Shown here piece after piece: positions 26,491-34,397 of a stretch of DNA of 35,300 nt. The notes beneath the pieces were generated by a model. The model saw only the letters and a list, made by a program, of their open reading frames with translations. It made no database searches and was not told where the DNA came from. Location: positions 1 to 35,300 of the forward strand of contig JAFAUQ010000186.1 of the NCBI GenBank assembly GCA_019243195.1, written 5' to 3'. The position numbers and the translations under genes are program-made. The stretch comes from Hyphomicrobiales bacterium (GTDB lineage Bacteria > Pseudomonadota > Alphaproteobacteria > Rhizobiales > Xanthobacteraceae). Positions within the stretch are counted from its first letter, which is position 1; each line of letters begins with the position of its first letter.

Positions 26491-27603
26491 ATGGCGGGCG
26501 TGCCGCATCCGATGCGCGGGCCGAACAAGTTCAAGCTCGGGGTGTTCTCGGCAAATTCCGACGGCGGCCTCGCGCTCACGCGGGTGCCCGAGCGCTGGCC
26601 GGCACACTGGGGCGAGATCGTCGACGTCGCGCAGATGGCCGACCGCGCCGGCATCGAGTTCTTCATGCCGATCGCGCGCTGGAAAGGTTTCGGCGGCGAG
26701 CTCAACAGCCGCGAATGGTCGTTCGAGACTTTCACCTTCGCGGCGGGCCTCGCCGGCGTCACCGAGAACATCGCGCTGTTCTCGACCGTGCACGTGCCGA
26801 TGATCCATCCGGTCTATGCGGCGAAGGCGCTCGCCACCATCGACCACGCCACCAACGGTCGCGCCGGGCTCAACATCGTGTGCGGCTGGAACCCGGAGGA
26901 GTTCGCGCTGTTCGGCCTGCCCATGATCGAGGACCGCTACGCGCAGGGGCTCGAGTGGTTCGAGATCATGGGGCGCATCTATACCGAGGACGCGCCGTTC
27001 GATTTTCACGGCCGCTTCTACGATCTGAAAAACGTGTCAGGAAAGCCGCGGCCGATCCAGCAGCCGCGCCCGGTCACGCTCAATGCCGCGTTCTCGCCGC
27101 CGGGACGCGAGTTCGCCGCCAAGGCGGCGGATTTTCTGTTCACGACCTTCGTCGAGATCGAGGGCGGCCGCGCCCATATCGAGGACATGAACGCGCGCGC
27201 CGCGCGCGAGGGCCGCGCCATCGGCGTCTACACCACCTGTCACGTGGTGTGCCGCGAGAGCCAGGCGGAGGCCGAGGATTATTACGAGCACTACGCCGTG
27301 ACCATGGCGGATCACGCCAGCGTCGACTTCTATACCGGCCAGAAGGAGAAATTCTCCGGCTCGCACGAAGCCGAGGCCTACCGGCTGCACCGCAAGCGCT
27401 TCGCCGCCGGCGCCGGCACCTACCCGCTCGTCGGCACGCCGCGCCACATCGCCGACGAGATGATCCGCATGCAAGCGGTCGGCTTCGCCGGAACGACCCT
27501 ATCGTTTGTGAATTTCAAGAACGAGCTGCCGTACTTCATCGAGCGCGTGCTGCCGCTCTTGCGCGCGGCCGGATTGCGGGAAACAAACTCGGCGTCATCC
27601 TGA
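26491..27603 (+). CDS. LLM-class flavin-dependent monooxygenase (RutA/SsuD/SfnG-like)
   Basis: This 370-aa FMN-type luciferase-like monooxygenase shows KLGVFSANSDGGLALTRVPE, WGEIVDVAQMADRAGIEFFM, SREWSFETFTFAAGLAGVT, HVPMIHPVYAAKALATIDH and GRAGLNIVCGWNPEEFALFG, then EDRYAQGLEWFEIM. These are the hallmarks of the RutA/alkanesulfonate monooxygenase branch, which uses FMNH2 from a partner reductase and O2. ATG 26491 has AAGGAGAG seven bases upstream. The final residues (RETNSASS) and the TGA come from the repeat at 27581. No dedicated flavin reductase or sulfonate transporter is adjacent, so the substrate (sulfur compound, pyrimidine or other) is open. It is not F420-type by motif. Confidence 0.88.
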   Translation: MAGVPHPMRGPNKFKLGVFSANSDGGLALTRVPERWPAHWGEIVDVAQMADRAGIEFFMPIARWKGFGGELNSREWSFETFTFAAGLAGVTENIALFSTVHVPMIHPVYAAKALATIDHATNGRAGLNIVCGWNPEEFALFGLPMIEDRYAQGLEWFEIMGRIYTEDAPFDFHGRFYDLKNVSGKPRPIQQPRPVTLNAAFSPPGREFAAKAADFLFTTFVEIEGGRAHIEDMNARAAREGRAIGVYTTCHVVCRESQAEAEDYYEHYAVTMADHASVDFYTGQKEKFSGSHEAEAYRLHRKRFAAGAGTYPLVGTPRHIADEMIRMQAVGFAGTTLSFVNFKNELPYFIERVLPLLRAAGLRETNSASS

Positions 27604-27724
27604 GGAGCGGGCCGAAGGCGCGCGTCTCGAAGGATGGCCACACGCACGGAGCTTGCTTCCATCCTTCGAGACGGCCGCTCGCTTAATGCGAGCGGCCTCC
27701 TCAGGATGACGGTTGAGTTTGTTT
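27581..27724. repeat. Inverted repeat, GTCATCCTGAGGAG / CTCCTCAGGATGAC type
   Basis: Arms AAACAAACTC...CGTCATCCTGAGGAG (27581 on) and CTCCTCAGGATGACG...GAGTTTGTTT (to 27724) enclose a second inversion, TCTCGAAGGATGG / CCATCCTTCGAGA. The left arm overlaps the 3' end of the monooxygenase gene and provides its stop codon. Confidence 0.85.
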
Positions 27725-27772
27725 CAGCACGCTAATTCGTGATAGCGTTATTTCGAACAGCCGGAGAGCATC

Positions 27773-28096
27773 ATGGCAGAATCGAGCAGCGTGACGCGGT
27801 TCCTTCACGTCAAATTCCGCGCGCCCACCGCCGACACGGCGCAGCTCCTGCCGCTGATGAAGGCGGCGCTGCCGATGCTCGAAGCCTTGGGCGCGCGGGT
27901 ACGCCTGATGCGCAACGCCGACGACCATGCCCAATTCGTGCAGATCATCGAGTATCAGACGGTTTCGGCGCTTGAAGAAAGCAGGCAGAAGGTCGCGAGC
28001 GATCCCATGATCCGCAACTATATGCACGCGTGGCGCGCGGTCTTCCCCGGGCCGATGGAAATGGACGTGTATGAGGATGTGACGGACGGCGGGTGA
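27773..28096 (+). CDS. Small alpha/beta-barrel (ABM-like) hypothetical protein
   Basis: This 107-aa protein has the pattern of a dimeric ferredoxin-like alpha/beta barrel: strand VTRFLHVKFRAPTADTAQLL, helix LLPLMKAALPMLEALG, strands RVRLMRNADDHAQFVQIIEY, then helix and a final strand ending MEMDVYEDV. Proteins of this size and layout include antibiotic-biosynthesis monooxygenases and stress-response barrels, but no catalytic residue set identifies the reaction. ATG 27773 follows CCGGAGAGCATC. The gene starts 49 nt after the 27581 repeat, so it likely has its own promoter. Confidence 0.6.
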   Translation: MAESSSVTRFLHVKFRAPTADTAQLLPLMKAALPMLEALGARVRLMRNADDHAQFVQIIEYQTVSALEESRQKVASDPMIRNYMHAWRAVFPGPMEMDVYEDVTDGG

Positions 28097-28104
28097 AGGG
28101 CAGG

Positions 28105-28181
28105 GCGAATAGCGAATAGCGAATAGAAAGGTCCGCAGGCTCTTCTTCTCTATTCGCTATTCGCTACTCACTATTCGCTAT
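28105..28181. repeat. GCGAATAG tandem/inverted repeat
   Basis: Three tandem GCGAATA units (28105-28126) face CTATTCGCTATTCGCTACTC and ACTATTCGCTAT (28149-28181) around CCGCAGGCTCTTCTTC. It can form a long hairpin. The core and arms match the nested element at 11468-11522. It lies just upstream of the EEP gene start. Confidence 0.8.
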
Positions 28182-28195
28182 CTTACGGGGGACCG

Positions 28196-28942
28196 ATGCA
28201 GTTCCGAATAGCGACGCTCAATCTCGAACAGGATCACAAGCGCTGGGAGGCGCGGCGGCCGCTGATCGTGGCGGAGATCGCCCGCCTCAAGCCCGACATC
28301 CAGGCGTTCAACGAAATTTGCGTGCCGCGCGATACCGCGCGCGGGCTGCGCGCGCGCGCCGCGGAGGCCACCGGCGTCGATTACGCATTGGTGCAGCAGA
28401 CGAAGACGAACAGCCTGTCCGAGGTCGAAGGCGAGGCGCTGCTCGCGCGCTTTCCCGTGCTCGAGACCGGCAACCTCGACTATCAGGCGCGCGGCATGGT
28501 GGCGCTGGTGGCGCGGCTCGTCGTCGGCGAGACGCCGCTCGACGTCTACGTGACCCATCTCTACAAATCGCGCGGCGAGGATTCGCTGCGCCTCTATCAG
28601 GTGCAGCAACTGCTGGCGTGGATCGACAGTCGCGAACGCGTGCCGTCGATCGTGTGCGGGGATTTCAACGCGGTCCTCACCACGCCGTCCGCCGCCCTGA
28701 TGGCGAGCCGCTTCCGCCCGACCCAGACCGCACACACCGCGTTCACCCCGCTCGCCGATGCGGACGGCGCGGTGACGCATCCTTATTGGCCGCGCATGGA
28801 TCGATGCATCGATTACATTTGGGTGTCGGAGTCAATCGCGATCGTGGCAAGCGGGGTCTGCTTCAATCGGCCGAGCCCGGGCGACCCGTCGCTGTGGCCC
28901 TCCGACCACGCAGGCGTTTGGGCGGATCTGGAGCTGAGGTGA
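28196..28942 (+). CDS. Endonuclease/exonuclease/phosphatase (EEP) family protein
   Basis: This 248-aa metal-dependent phosphodiesterase/nuclease fold has RIATLNLEQD (residues 4-13, Asn metal ligand), DIQAFNEI (Glu ligand), VYVTHLYKSR (catalytic His), VCGDFNAVLTTPS (Asp/Asn) and SDHAGVWADLEL (terminal Asp/His pair). All are present and spaced as expected. It has no signal peptide, so it acts in the cytoplasm. The family covers nucleases, sphingomyelinases and inositol phosphatases, and the substrate cannot be chosen here. ATG 28196 follows ACGGGGGACCG. The 28105 hairpin repeat ends 14 nt before the start and may affect initiation. Confidence 0.88.
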   Translation: MQFRIATLNLEQDHKRWEARRPLIVAEIARLKPDIQAFNEICVPRDTARGLRARAAEATGVDYALVQQTKTNSLSEVEGEALLARFPVLETGNLDYQARGMVALVARLVVGETPLDVYVTHLYKSRGEDSLRLYQVQQLLAWIDSRERVPSIVCGDFNAVLTTPSAALMASRFRPTQTAHTAFTPLADADGAVTHPYWPRMDRCIDYIWVSESIAIVASGVCFNRPSPGDPSLWPSDHAGVWADLELR

Positions 28943-29048
28943 GTGGTCGTTAGCCGAACTCAGCTTAGCCCTAGAATTCTATACTTTTGTCATTGACTTA
29001 TATTCTCTAAGTATTTAACTGGTCGGGTTCCAATAGGAAAATCCGACT

Positions 29049-29765
29049 ATGGTCAACCGTTTCTGGTCACGCAAATGGGGTGAGTTTCCCCACCGCGAAT
29101 ATAGCGCTTGGCGCCACATGGTCGCGCGCTGCTGTGACCGGCGTCACCCGTCGTTCTCCCGGTACGGCGCGCGCGGCATCGGCGTGTGCGACCGCTGGCG
29201 GCGCGATTTCATGGTCTTCTTCTCGGATATGGGACCACGGCCCTCGCCCGCATACTCACTTGATCGGCTGGACAGCGATGGAGATTACGCACCGGAAAAT
29301 TGCCGCTGGGCTACTACTTACCAACAGGCGCATAACAAGCAGACGATGCGCAACGCCGTCGGAGTTGAGCGCAACCATCGTCGATGGCGTGTGCGTATGG
29401 TCATGGGCGGGCATCACACGAGTCTCGGTAGTTTCGAAACATTCGACGAAGCACAGCAAGCTTATCGTCAAGCCGCGCTGCGGAATCGGATCGTTGCCGA
29501 GCTTTCCGCCGCTTGGGCGCGAGGCTCCGGGGCGGCTACATACGGAACGGACGAGGGCTCGTTGGTTCGCCGGCTCCTGAACCTGCTTCTCGAAGCATCG
29601 CGTCCACGAGGAGCATCAGGGCGGCAAAGGACGCCAAAGACTTCCGCCGGCGGTACGAAGGCGAAGCGCTCGGCAGGTGTGGGCCGAGACGCGCCCGCTA
29701 AGCGGATGCGCCAGCCATGGCGCTCCAGGCAGCGGCCGGGTCGTCGGGCGGCACCGCGGCGATGA
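29049..29765 (+). CDS. Phage-like HNH/AP2-type DNA-binding protein, 3' end overlapping the ABC gene
   Basis: The 238-aa frame starts after AGGAAAA. Residues about 15-105 match the mobile phage-type protein pattern: EYSAWRHMVARCCDRRHPSF, YGARGIGVCDRW, FSDMGPRP, SLDRLDSDGDYAPENCRWAT, and a YQQAHNK tail. This is the HNH-derived endonuclease/DNA-binding module common in prophages. Residues about 105-150 are AP2-like (RWRVRMVMGGHHTSLGSFET, FDEAQQAY). Beyond about 165 the sequence is basic and low-complexity, and the last 68 nt overlap the convergent ABC gene, so the true end may be an artefact of a lost stop. Upstream DNA (28943-29048) is AT-rich, unlike the host. Endonuclease activity is not certain, as the first His of HNH is not obvious. 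Confidence 0.7.
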   Translation: MVNRFWSRKWGEFPHREYSAWRHMVARCCDRRHPSFSRYGARGIGVCDRWRRDFMVFFSDMGPRPSPAYSLDRLDSDGDYAPENCRWATTYQQAHNKQTMRNAVGVERNHRRWRVRMVMGGHHTSLGSFETFDEAQQAYRQAALRNRIVAELSAAWARGSGAATYGTDEGSLVRRLLNLLLEASRPRGASGRQRTPKTSAGGTKAKRSAGVGRDAPAKRMRQPWRSRQRPGRRAAPRR

Positions 29766-31590
29766 GCGCACGCGTGTAGGGGTGCTGCGGCGCTGAGAAT
29801 ATTTGCTCGGTTGCGCCCTGCTCGACGATCCTGCCGCGCAGCATGACGAGCACGCGCGTGCATAGATAGCGCACCACCGCGAGGTCGTGCGAAATGAACA
29901 GCATCGAAAACCCGTGCTCGTCGCGCAGGCGGATCAACAAATTGATGAGCTGCGCCTGCACCGACACGTCGAGCCCGGAGACGATCTCGTCGGCGATCAG
30001 CAGCTTCGGCGCGATGCACAGCGCCCGGGCGATGTTGACGCGCTGGCGCTGCCCGCCCGAAAGCTGCGCCGGGTAGCGCGCGGCGGTCTCGCCCGGCAGG
30101 CCGATATCGGCGAGCAGCACCTGCGCGCGTTCGCGCCGCTCCGCCGCGCTCGCATGTCCGCGCGCCTCGAGCGGCTGCGTCACGATGGTTGCCACCGGGC
30201 GGCGCGGGTTGAGCGCGGAACGCGGATCCTGAAACACGAGCTGCACCGTGTCGATGCGCGCGCGCCGCGCCGCCGGCGACTGATCGGTGACGTCCTGCCC
30301 GGCGATCGCGATGCGCCCGGCGCTCGGCTGCTCGAGCCCGACGACCAAGCGCGCGAGCGTCGACTTGCCGCTGCCGCTCTCCCCGACGAGGCCGACGAAT
30401 TCATTCGCCGCGAGCGCGAAGCTCACGCCATCGACGGCGGTGACCGCCTGTTCGCGGCCGAACAGCCGGCGCGCGGCGAAAGCCTTGGTGAGGTTTTCGA
30501 CGGCGATCAGCGGCGCGCCGGCCTGTGGGGCGGGCGCCGGGGCCACGTCGGCGGCGCGGATGTGCGCGGTCGCTTCGGTGCGGATGCAGGCGGCGGCCTG
30601 TCCCGCGGCTACCTGTGTCAACGGCGGCTCGGCCGCGCCGCATTGCGCCACCGCGATCGGGCAGCGGGGCGCGAAGCTGCAGCCCGTAATCTCCTTGAGC
30701 GCGCGCAGCCCGGGCATGCGGTCGGGCAACGCCTGCAACGCGCGGCGCGGGCCGGCCATCGCCGGCGCGGCAAGCTTGAGGCTGCGCGTATAGGGATGGG
30801 CGGGCGCCGCCATCACCTGCCGTGCCGGTCCGTATTCGGCAGCGCGGCCGGCGTAGAGTACGAGCACGTCGTCGCAGATTTGCGCGGCGAGCCGCACGTC
30901 GTGGGTGATGAAGATGAGCGCGGTGCCGTCGCGCGCCTGCAATTCGGCGATCAGCTCGACGATGCGCGCCTGGATGGTCACGTCGAGCGCGGTGGTCGGC
31001 TCGTCGGCGACGACGAGGCGCGGCCGGCTCGCGAAGGCGAGCGCGATCAGCACGCGCTGGCACATGCCGCCGGAGAGCTGATGCGGATAGCGCGCCAGCA
31101 CCGCGGGCGGATCGGGCAGGTGCACGCGCTCGATCAGGCGCAACGCTTCCGTGCGCCGTTGCGACGACGCCAGGCCGAGCCGCGTGAGATGCTCGCCCAT
31201 CTGCTGCCCGATCGTGAGCACCGGATTGAGCGCGGCAAGCGGCTCCTGCGGCACGAAGGCGATCTCGCGTCCGATCAGCGCGCGCCGGCGCTCCGCCGGC
31301 ATCGCGACCAGATCGTCGCCCGCGAAGAGGACCCGCCCGCCGGTGACGGCGAATCCCGCTGGCAAGAGTTGCGCGATGGCGCGCCCCACCATCGATTTGC
31401 CGGCGCCGGATTCGCCGACGAGGCCGAGGATTTTTCCGGCGCTGAGCGCGAAGTCGAGATTGCGGATGACCGGGAGTGTCTCGCCGCCGATCCGGGCGGT
31501 GACGGTGAGCGATTGCGCAGTCAGCAAGCCCCCACTCGCCTCGCGCCTGCGGCGCTCGGCACCCTCCCCCTGCGGGGGAGGGATAAGCAT
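29698..31590 (-). CDS. Dipeptide/oligopeptide-type ABC transporter, two fused ATPase domains
   Basis: The 630-aa DppD-DppF-type fusion drives uptake of peptides, nickel or similar solutes. Domain 1: Walker A GESGAGKS (59-66), signature LSGGMCQ, Walker B RLVVADEPTTALD, and an oligopeptide-type C-terminal Cys cluster (GCSFAPRCPIAVAQC). Domain 2: Walker A GESGSGKS (403-410), signature LSGGQRQR, Walker B LLIADEIVSGLD, and switch His in FISHDLAVV. ATG 31590 shares one base with the aldolase stop (TGATG), so it is translationally coupled. The first ~21 residues (MLIPPPQGEGAERRRREASG) are encoded by a palindromic repeat, and a TTG a few codons later (LLTAQSLTV) may be the original start. The permease at 34398 may belong to the same system. 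Confidence 0.92.
   Translation of the reverse strand: MLIPPPQGEGAERRRREASGGLLTAQSLTVTARIGGETLPVIRNLDFALSAGKILGLVGESGAGKSMVGRAIAQLLPAGFAVTGGRVLFAGDDLVAMPAERRRALIGREIAFVPQEPLAALNPVLTIGQQMGEHLTRLGLASSQRRTEALRLIERVHLPDPPAVLARYPHQLSGGMCQRVLIALAFASRPRLVVADEPTTALDVTIQARIVELIAELQARDGTALIFITHDVRLAAQICDDVLVLYAGRAAEYGPARQVMAAPAHPYTRSLKLAAPAMAGPRRALQALPDRMPGLRALKEITGCSFAPRCPIAVAQCGAAEPPLTQVAAGQAAACIRTEATAHIRAADVAPAPAPQAGAPLIAVENLTKAFAARRLFGREQAVTAVDGVSFALAANEFVGLVGESGSGKSTLARLVVGLEQPSAGRIAIAGQDVTDQSPAARRARIDTVQLVFQDPRSALNPRRPVATIVTQPLEARGHASAAERRERAQVLLADIGLPGETAARYPAQLSGGQRQRVNIARALCIAPKLLIADEIVSGLDVSVQAQLINLLIRLRDEHGFSMLFISHDLAVVRYLCTRVLVMLRGRIVEQGATEQIFSAPQHPYTRALIAAVPPDDPAAAWSAMAGASA
31528..31582. 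repeat. Palindromic repeat at the 5' end of the ABC ATPase gene
   Basis: A perfect 9-bp stem (CCCTCCCCC at 31562, GGGGGAGGG ending 31582) followed toward lower coordinates by GC-rich palindromic DNA and GCCCCCACTC (31528-31537). It matches the 487-535 element read in the opposite orientation. It encodes the N-terminal residues of the ABC protein. Confidence 0.75.
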
Positions 31591-32453
31591 CACGTGCGTC
31601 CCGCGAGCTTGAGGCCTTTGTCGAGGGCGGCGTAGCTGCGCACGGGCGCCGCCATCAGGAAGCGGTAGCCTTCGGCGAGAATGCGCTCGACGTTGTTTGC
31701 ATCGACGTGCGGATGCCCGACCGGCACGTTGTGCTCCTTGCAGGTTTTCACCACGCGCGCCATCCATTCGAGAACGGTCGGATGCTCGTACTGGCGCGGA
31801 TAGCCCAGCTCCTGCGAGAGGTCGCCTTCGCCGATCAGGATCGCGCCGATGCCCGGCACCTCCTTGAGAATTTTCGGCAGGTTCTCGATGCCGCGCGTGT
31901 CCTCCATCATCAGGATGACGAAAATCTCGCCCTTCGGATTGAGCGGCCACACGTCGGCGCGGTCGTAATAGTCCTGCTGCGAAATTCCCCAGTAGCGAAC
32001 CGCCTGGGTCGGACCGTCGCCGCGGATGCCGGATGGCTCGTAGAGCGGCGCCGATTTGAGCCGCGGATACCGGCACGCGGCGACCGCGTTATAGGCCTCG
32101 TCGACCGTCGAGATGTGCGGCCACACGATGCCGTAGACGCCGAGGTCGAGCGCTTGCTTGGCCTGGAACTGCGCCTTCTCGGCGCCGTTCGGCGGCACCC
32201 GCACCATCGGCGTGACCGCGGGCGCGACCGAACCGGAGCGGGCGATCTGCCCGCGGTTGAGCATGTACTGCAGGCTGTCGCGCAACGCGCGAATGTCCCA
32301 CGGGTTATGTTCCATCTCGAACACGATGCCGTCGTATTTCGCCGTCGCCATGGCGATCGCCGTCTCCGGATCCGCTTGGCAGAACGACGTGAACGCCGGC
32401 TTTCCCGCCGCGAGCGCCTTGATCACTTTGTTCAGACGCGGCAACTCAGGCAT
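31590..32453 (-). CDS. HpcH/HpaI-type aldolase
   Basis: This 287-aa class II pyruvate aldolase cleaves or forms 4-hydroxy-2-oxo acids with divalent metal. Key segments: IAMATAKYDGIVFEMEHNPWDI (substrate side), GVYGIVWPHISTVDEAYNAV, FVILMMEDTRGIENLPKIL (metal Glu in MMED), IGAILIGEGDLSQELGYP (metal Asp in GDLS) and VGHPHVDANNVERIL. ATG 32453 has GGGGAAGAGC upstream. It is coupled to the ABC ATPase through a TGATG overlap and divergent from the Bug-type binding protein. The aldehyde partner is unknown; degradation of an aromatic or sugar-acid compound imported by the ABC system is a reasonable guess. Confidence 0.9.
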   Translation of the reverse strand: MPELPRLNKVIKALAAGKPAFTSFCQADPETAIAMATAKYDGIVFEMEHNPWDIRALRDSLQYMLNRGQIARSGSVAPAVTPMVRVPPNGAEKAQFQAKQALDLGVYGIVWPHISTVDEAYNAVAACRYPRLKSAPLYEPSGIRGDGPTQAVRYWGISQQDYYDRADVWPLNPKGEIFVILMMEDTRGIENLPKILKEVPGIGAILIGEGDLSQELGYPRQYEHPTVLEWMARVVKTCKEHNVPVGHPHVDANNVERILAEGYRFLMAAPVRSYAALDKGLKLAGRT

Positions 32454-32637
32454 TTGCTCTTCCCCGTGGTGAGTTTGAATTTTGGGCACGGCGCGCGCCG
32501 GTGCGTGGACGTGGACCATCCGTAGAAGCGCGCTTGCGGCCGCTCGGTCAAGGCCGCAACGGCTTGCCAACCACCGGCCCATGGGGCGCGAAGGTTGCTA
32601 TCATGAGACGTCGGCGATCCAGCTCGGAGGAGGGTTC

Positions 32638-33591
32638 GTGCCGCGGCGGCTTTTCACGATACTTCTGGCGCTGCTGTGCACCGGCGCCTTGGCTCGGGCA
32701 GCGGAGGATTATCCGAACCGCCCCATCACCTTGATCGTGCCTTATCCGGCGGGCGGCGGCGTCGACACCATGGGCCGTCTCATCGGGCAAGCACTATCGG
32801 CCGCGCTGGGCGAACAGGTGGTGATCGAAAATCGCGGCGGCGCCGGCGGGATGCTCGGCACGCGCACCGCCGTCAAGGCGGCGCCCGACGGTTATACGCT
32901 GGTGATGACGCTCACGGGGCTCAGCCTCGGCCCCAATCCGGGCTACGACTTCCGCACGGACCTCGCGCCGATCGGGCTCATCGCCTTCACGCCGGTCCTC
33001 GTGGTGGCGCATCCCTCGCTGCCGGCGAAATCCTTGGCGGAGGTGATCGCGCTGGCAAAGAAAGATCCCGGCAAGCTCGCGATCGGCACGCCGCCGCCCC
33101 CGACCATCAATTACTTCGCGGTCGAGCTGTTCAAGATGATGGCGGGCGCCGATGTGTCGACCATCACGTACAGAGGCACGGCACCGCTCACCAACGATCT
33201 CCTCGGCGGGCACGTCCTGCTCGGCTTCAGCACGATCCCGGCGACGATCGGCAACATCGAGGCGGGGACGCTGCGCCCGCTCGCCGTCACCGCCGCGACC
33301 CGCGCGGCGGTGCTGCCCGACGTGCCCACATCGGCGGAATCCGGGTTGCCCGGGTTCGAGGCGGGGTTCTACTACGGCATGTCGGCGCCGGCCGGCACGC
33401 CGCGGCCGATCATCGACAAGCTCAACGCCGAGCTGCGCCGCATCGTCGAGTCGGAGGAGATGCGCAAGCGCCTCGTCCAGGAAGGGACCGATCCGACGAC
33501 CAGCACGCCGGAGGAATACGCCGCCAACCTGGAGCGCGAGGAGGCGAAGTGGGCCGCGCTGATCAGGAAGCTCGGGCTGAAGTTTGATTAG
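32638..33591 (+). CDS. Bug/TctC-type tripartite tricarboxylate transporter binding protein
   Basis: This 317-aa periplasmic solute-binding protein begins at GTG 32638 with GGAGGAGGG upstream. The signal peptide RLFTILLALLCTGALARA is cleaved near residue 21. The mature protein shows YPNRPITLIVPYPAGGGVDT (family N-terminal motif), VVIENRGGAGGMLGT, AAPDGYTLVMT, VPTSAESGLPGFEA and GMSAPAGTPRPIIDKLN, all standard for Bug proteins that bind carboxylates. No TctA/TctB permease is adjacent, as is common for the large Bug families of Hyphomicrobiales and Burkholderiales. The ligand is not predictable. The aldolase is divergent across a 184-bp intergenic region. Confidence 0.9.
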   Translation: MPRRLFTILLALLCTGALARAAEDYPNRPITLIVPYPAGGGVDTMGRLIGQALSAALGEQVVIENRGGAGGMLGTRTAVKAAPDGYTLVMTLTGLSLGPNPGYDFRTDLAPIGLIAFTPVLVVAHPSLPAKSLAEVIALAKKDPGKLAIGTPPPPTINYFAVELFKMMAGADVSTITYRGTAPLTNDLLGGHVLLGFSTIPATIGNIEAGTLRPLAVTAATRAAVLPDVPTSAESGLPGFEAGFYYGMSAPAGTPRPIIDKLNAELRRIVESEEMRKRLVQEGTDPTTSTPEEYAANLEREEAKWAALIRKLGLKFD

Positions 33592-33693
33592 TAATTGCCT
33601 CCTCCAAAAACCTCCCCCATGTATCAAGTACGTCGAAAGACTGCGCGGGAAGCTTGAGCCTCGCGTTCCTCACCGGCCACCGAGGTAATCGTC

Positions 33694-34326
33694 ATGTACC
33701 GACCGGATCATTTTCGCGTCGACGATGTCAAAGAGATGCACGCGCTCATGCGCGGCCGTCCATTTGCCTCGCTCGTGTCCGCCGGCGCCAAGGGACTCTT
33801 TGCCAGTCACCTGCCTACCGTGCTCAAGGAGGAGGGCGCGTATGGTGTCATCGAGTGCCACCTCGCGCGCGCAAACCCGCACTGGAAGGATCTTGCCGAG
33901 GCGAGCGAAGCGCTGATGATGTTTCACGGCCCGGAAACCTACATCACGCCGAACTGGTATCCGTCCAAGGCGCAGCACGGGAAGGTCGTGCCGACCTGGA
34001 ACTTCGCGGCCGTGCATGCCTATGGCCGCCCCGAAGTGATGCAGGAGCGCGACTGGTTGCTCCGGCACGTGACCGAACTGACGGCGCAACAGGAAAGCGG
34101 AGAACCGCAGCCGTGGCTGGTGTCCGACGCGCCGGCGGCATTCATCGACGTGATGCTGCGCGGCATCGTCGGGTTCCGCTTTCCGATCGCCCGGCTTGAA
34201 GGCAAATGGAAGATGAGCCAGAACCGCGAGATGCAGGATCGCGCGGGTGTCGTCACCGGATTGAGAGCGCGCGGAAAAGGTGACGATCTCGCGGTCGCCG
34301 ACGAGGTCGCGGGTAGGGCGCAATAA
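33694..34326 (+). CDS. FMN-binding PaiB-like negative transcriptional regulator
   Basis: This 210-aa PaiB-family protein binds FMN or heme-like cofactors through a split barrel. It shows MYRPDHFRVDDVKEMHALMR, ASHLPTVLKEEGAYGVIECH, ARANPHWKDL, MMFHGPETYITPNWYPSK and VPTWNFAAVHAYGRPEVM, then GKWKMSQNREMQDRAGVVTG. Length and motifs match the family. ATG 33694 has GAGGTAATCGTC upstream. In Bacillus PaiB affects sporulation and protease genes, but in proteobacteria its role is undefined. The last residues and TAA (GRAQ stop) lie inside a hairpin. Confidence 0.9.
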   Translation: MYRPDHFRVDDVKEMHALMRGRPFASLVSAGAKGLFASHLPTVLKEEGAYGVIECHLARANPHWKDLAEASEALMMFHGPETYITPNWYPSKAQHGKVVPTWNFAAVHAYGRPEVMQERDWLLRHVTELTAQQESGEPQPWLVSDAPAAFIDVMLRGIVGFRFPIARLEGKWKMSQNREMQDRAGVVTGLRARGKGDDLAVADEVAGRAQ

Positions 34327-34344
34327 CCGCAGGCGTATTGCGCC
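34317..34344. terminator. Hairpin at the end of the PaiB gene
   Basis: GGCGCAATA (34317-34325) pairs perfectly with TATTGCGCC (34336-34344) over a 10-base loop, followed by CGTTTCCTTTC. The PaiB stop codon is within the left arm. It separates convergent PaiB and permease genes and is likely a bidirectional terminator. Confidence 0.65.
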
Positions 34345-34397
34345 GTTTCCTTTCGCGCGGCGCATTATGGCGCTCCGCGCCTAATGCACTCTACAAA

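Noticed and set aside
26491-27603. F420-dependent assignment for the second LLM protein
   Set aside because: Its motifs match the FMN-dependent RutA/SsuD branch and it is far from the F420 operon.
28105-28181. Possible CRISPR-like array
   Set aside because: The GCGAATA units are contiguous 7-mers with an inverted partner, without spacers or cas genes; it is a hairpin repeat.
28980-29030. Sigma-70 promoter TTGACT...TATTTA upstream of the HNH/AP2 gene
   Set aside because: The spacing of the candidate boxes is about 13 bases, too short to call a promoter.
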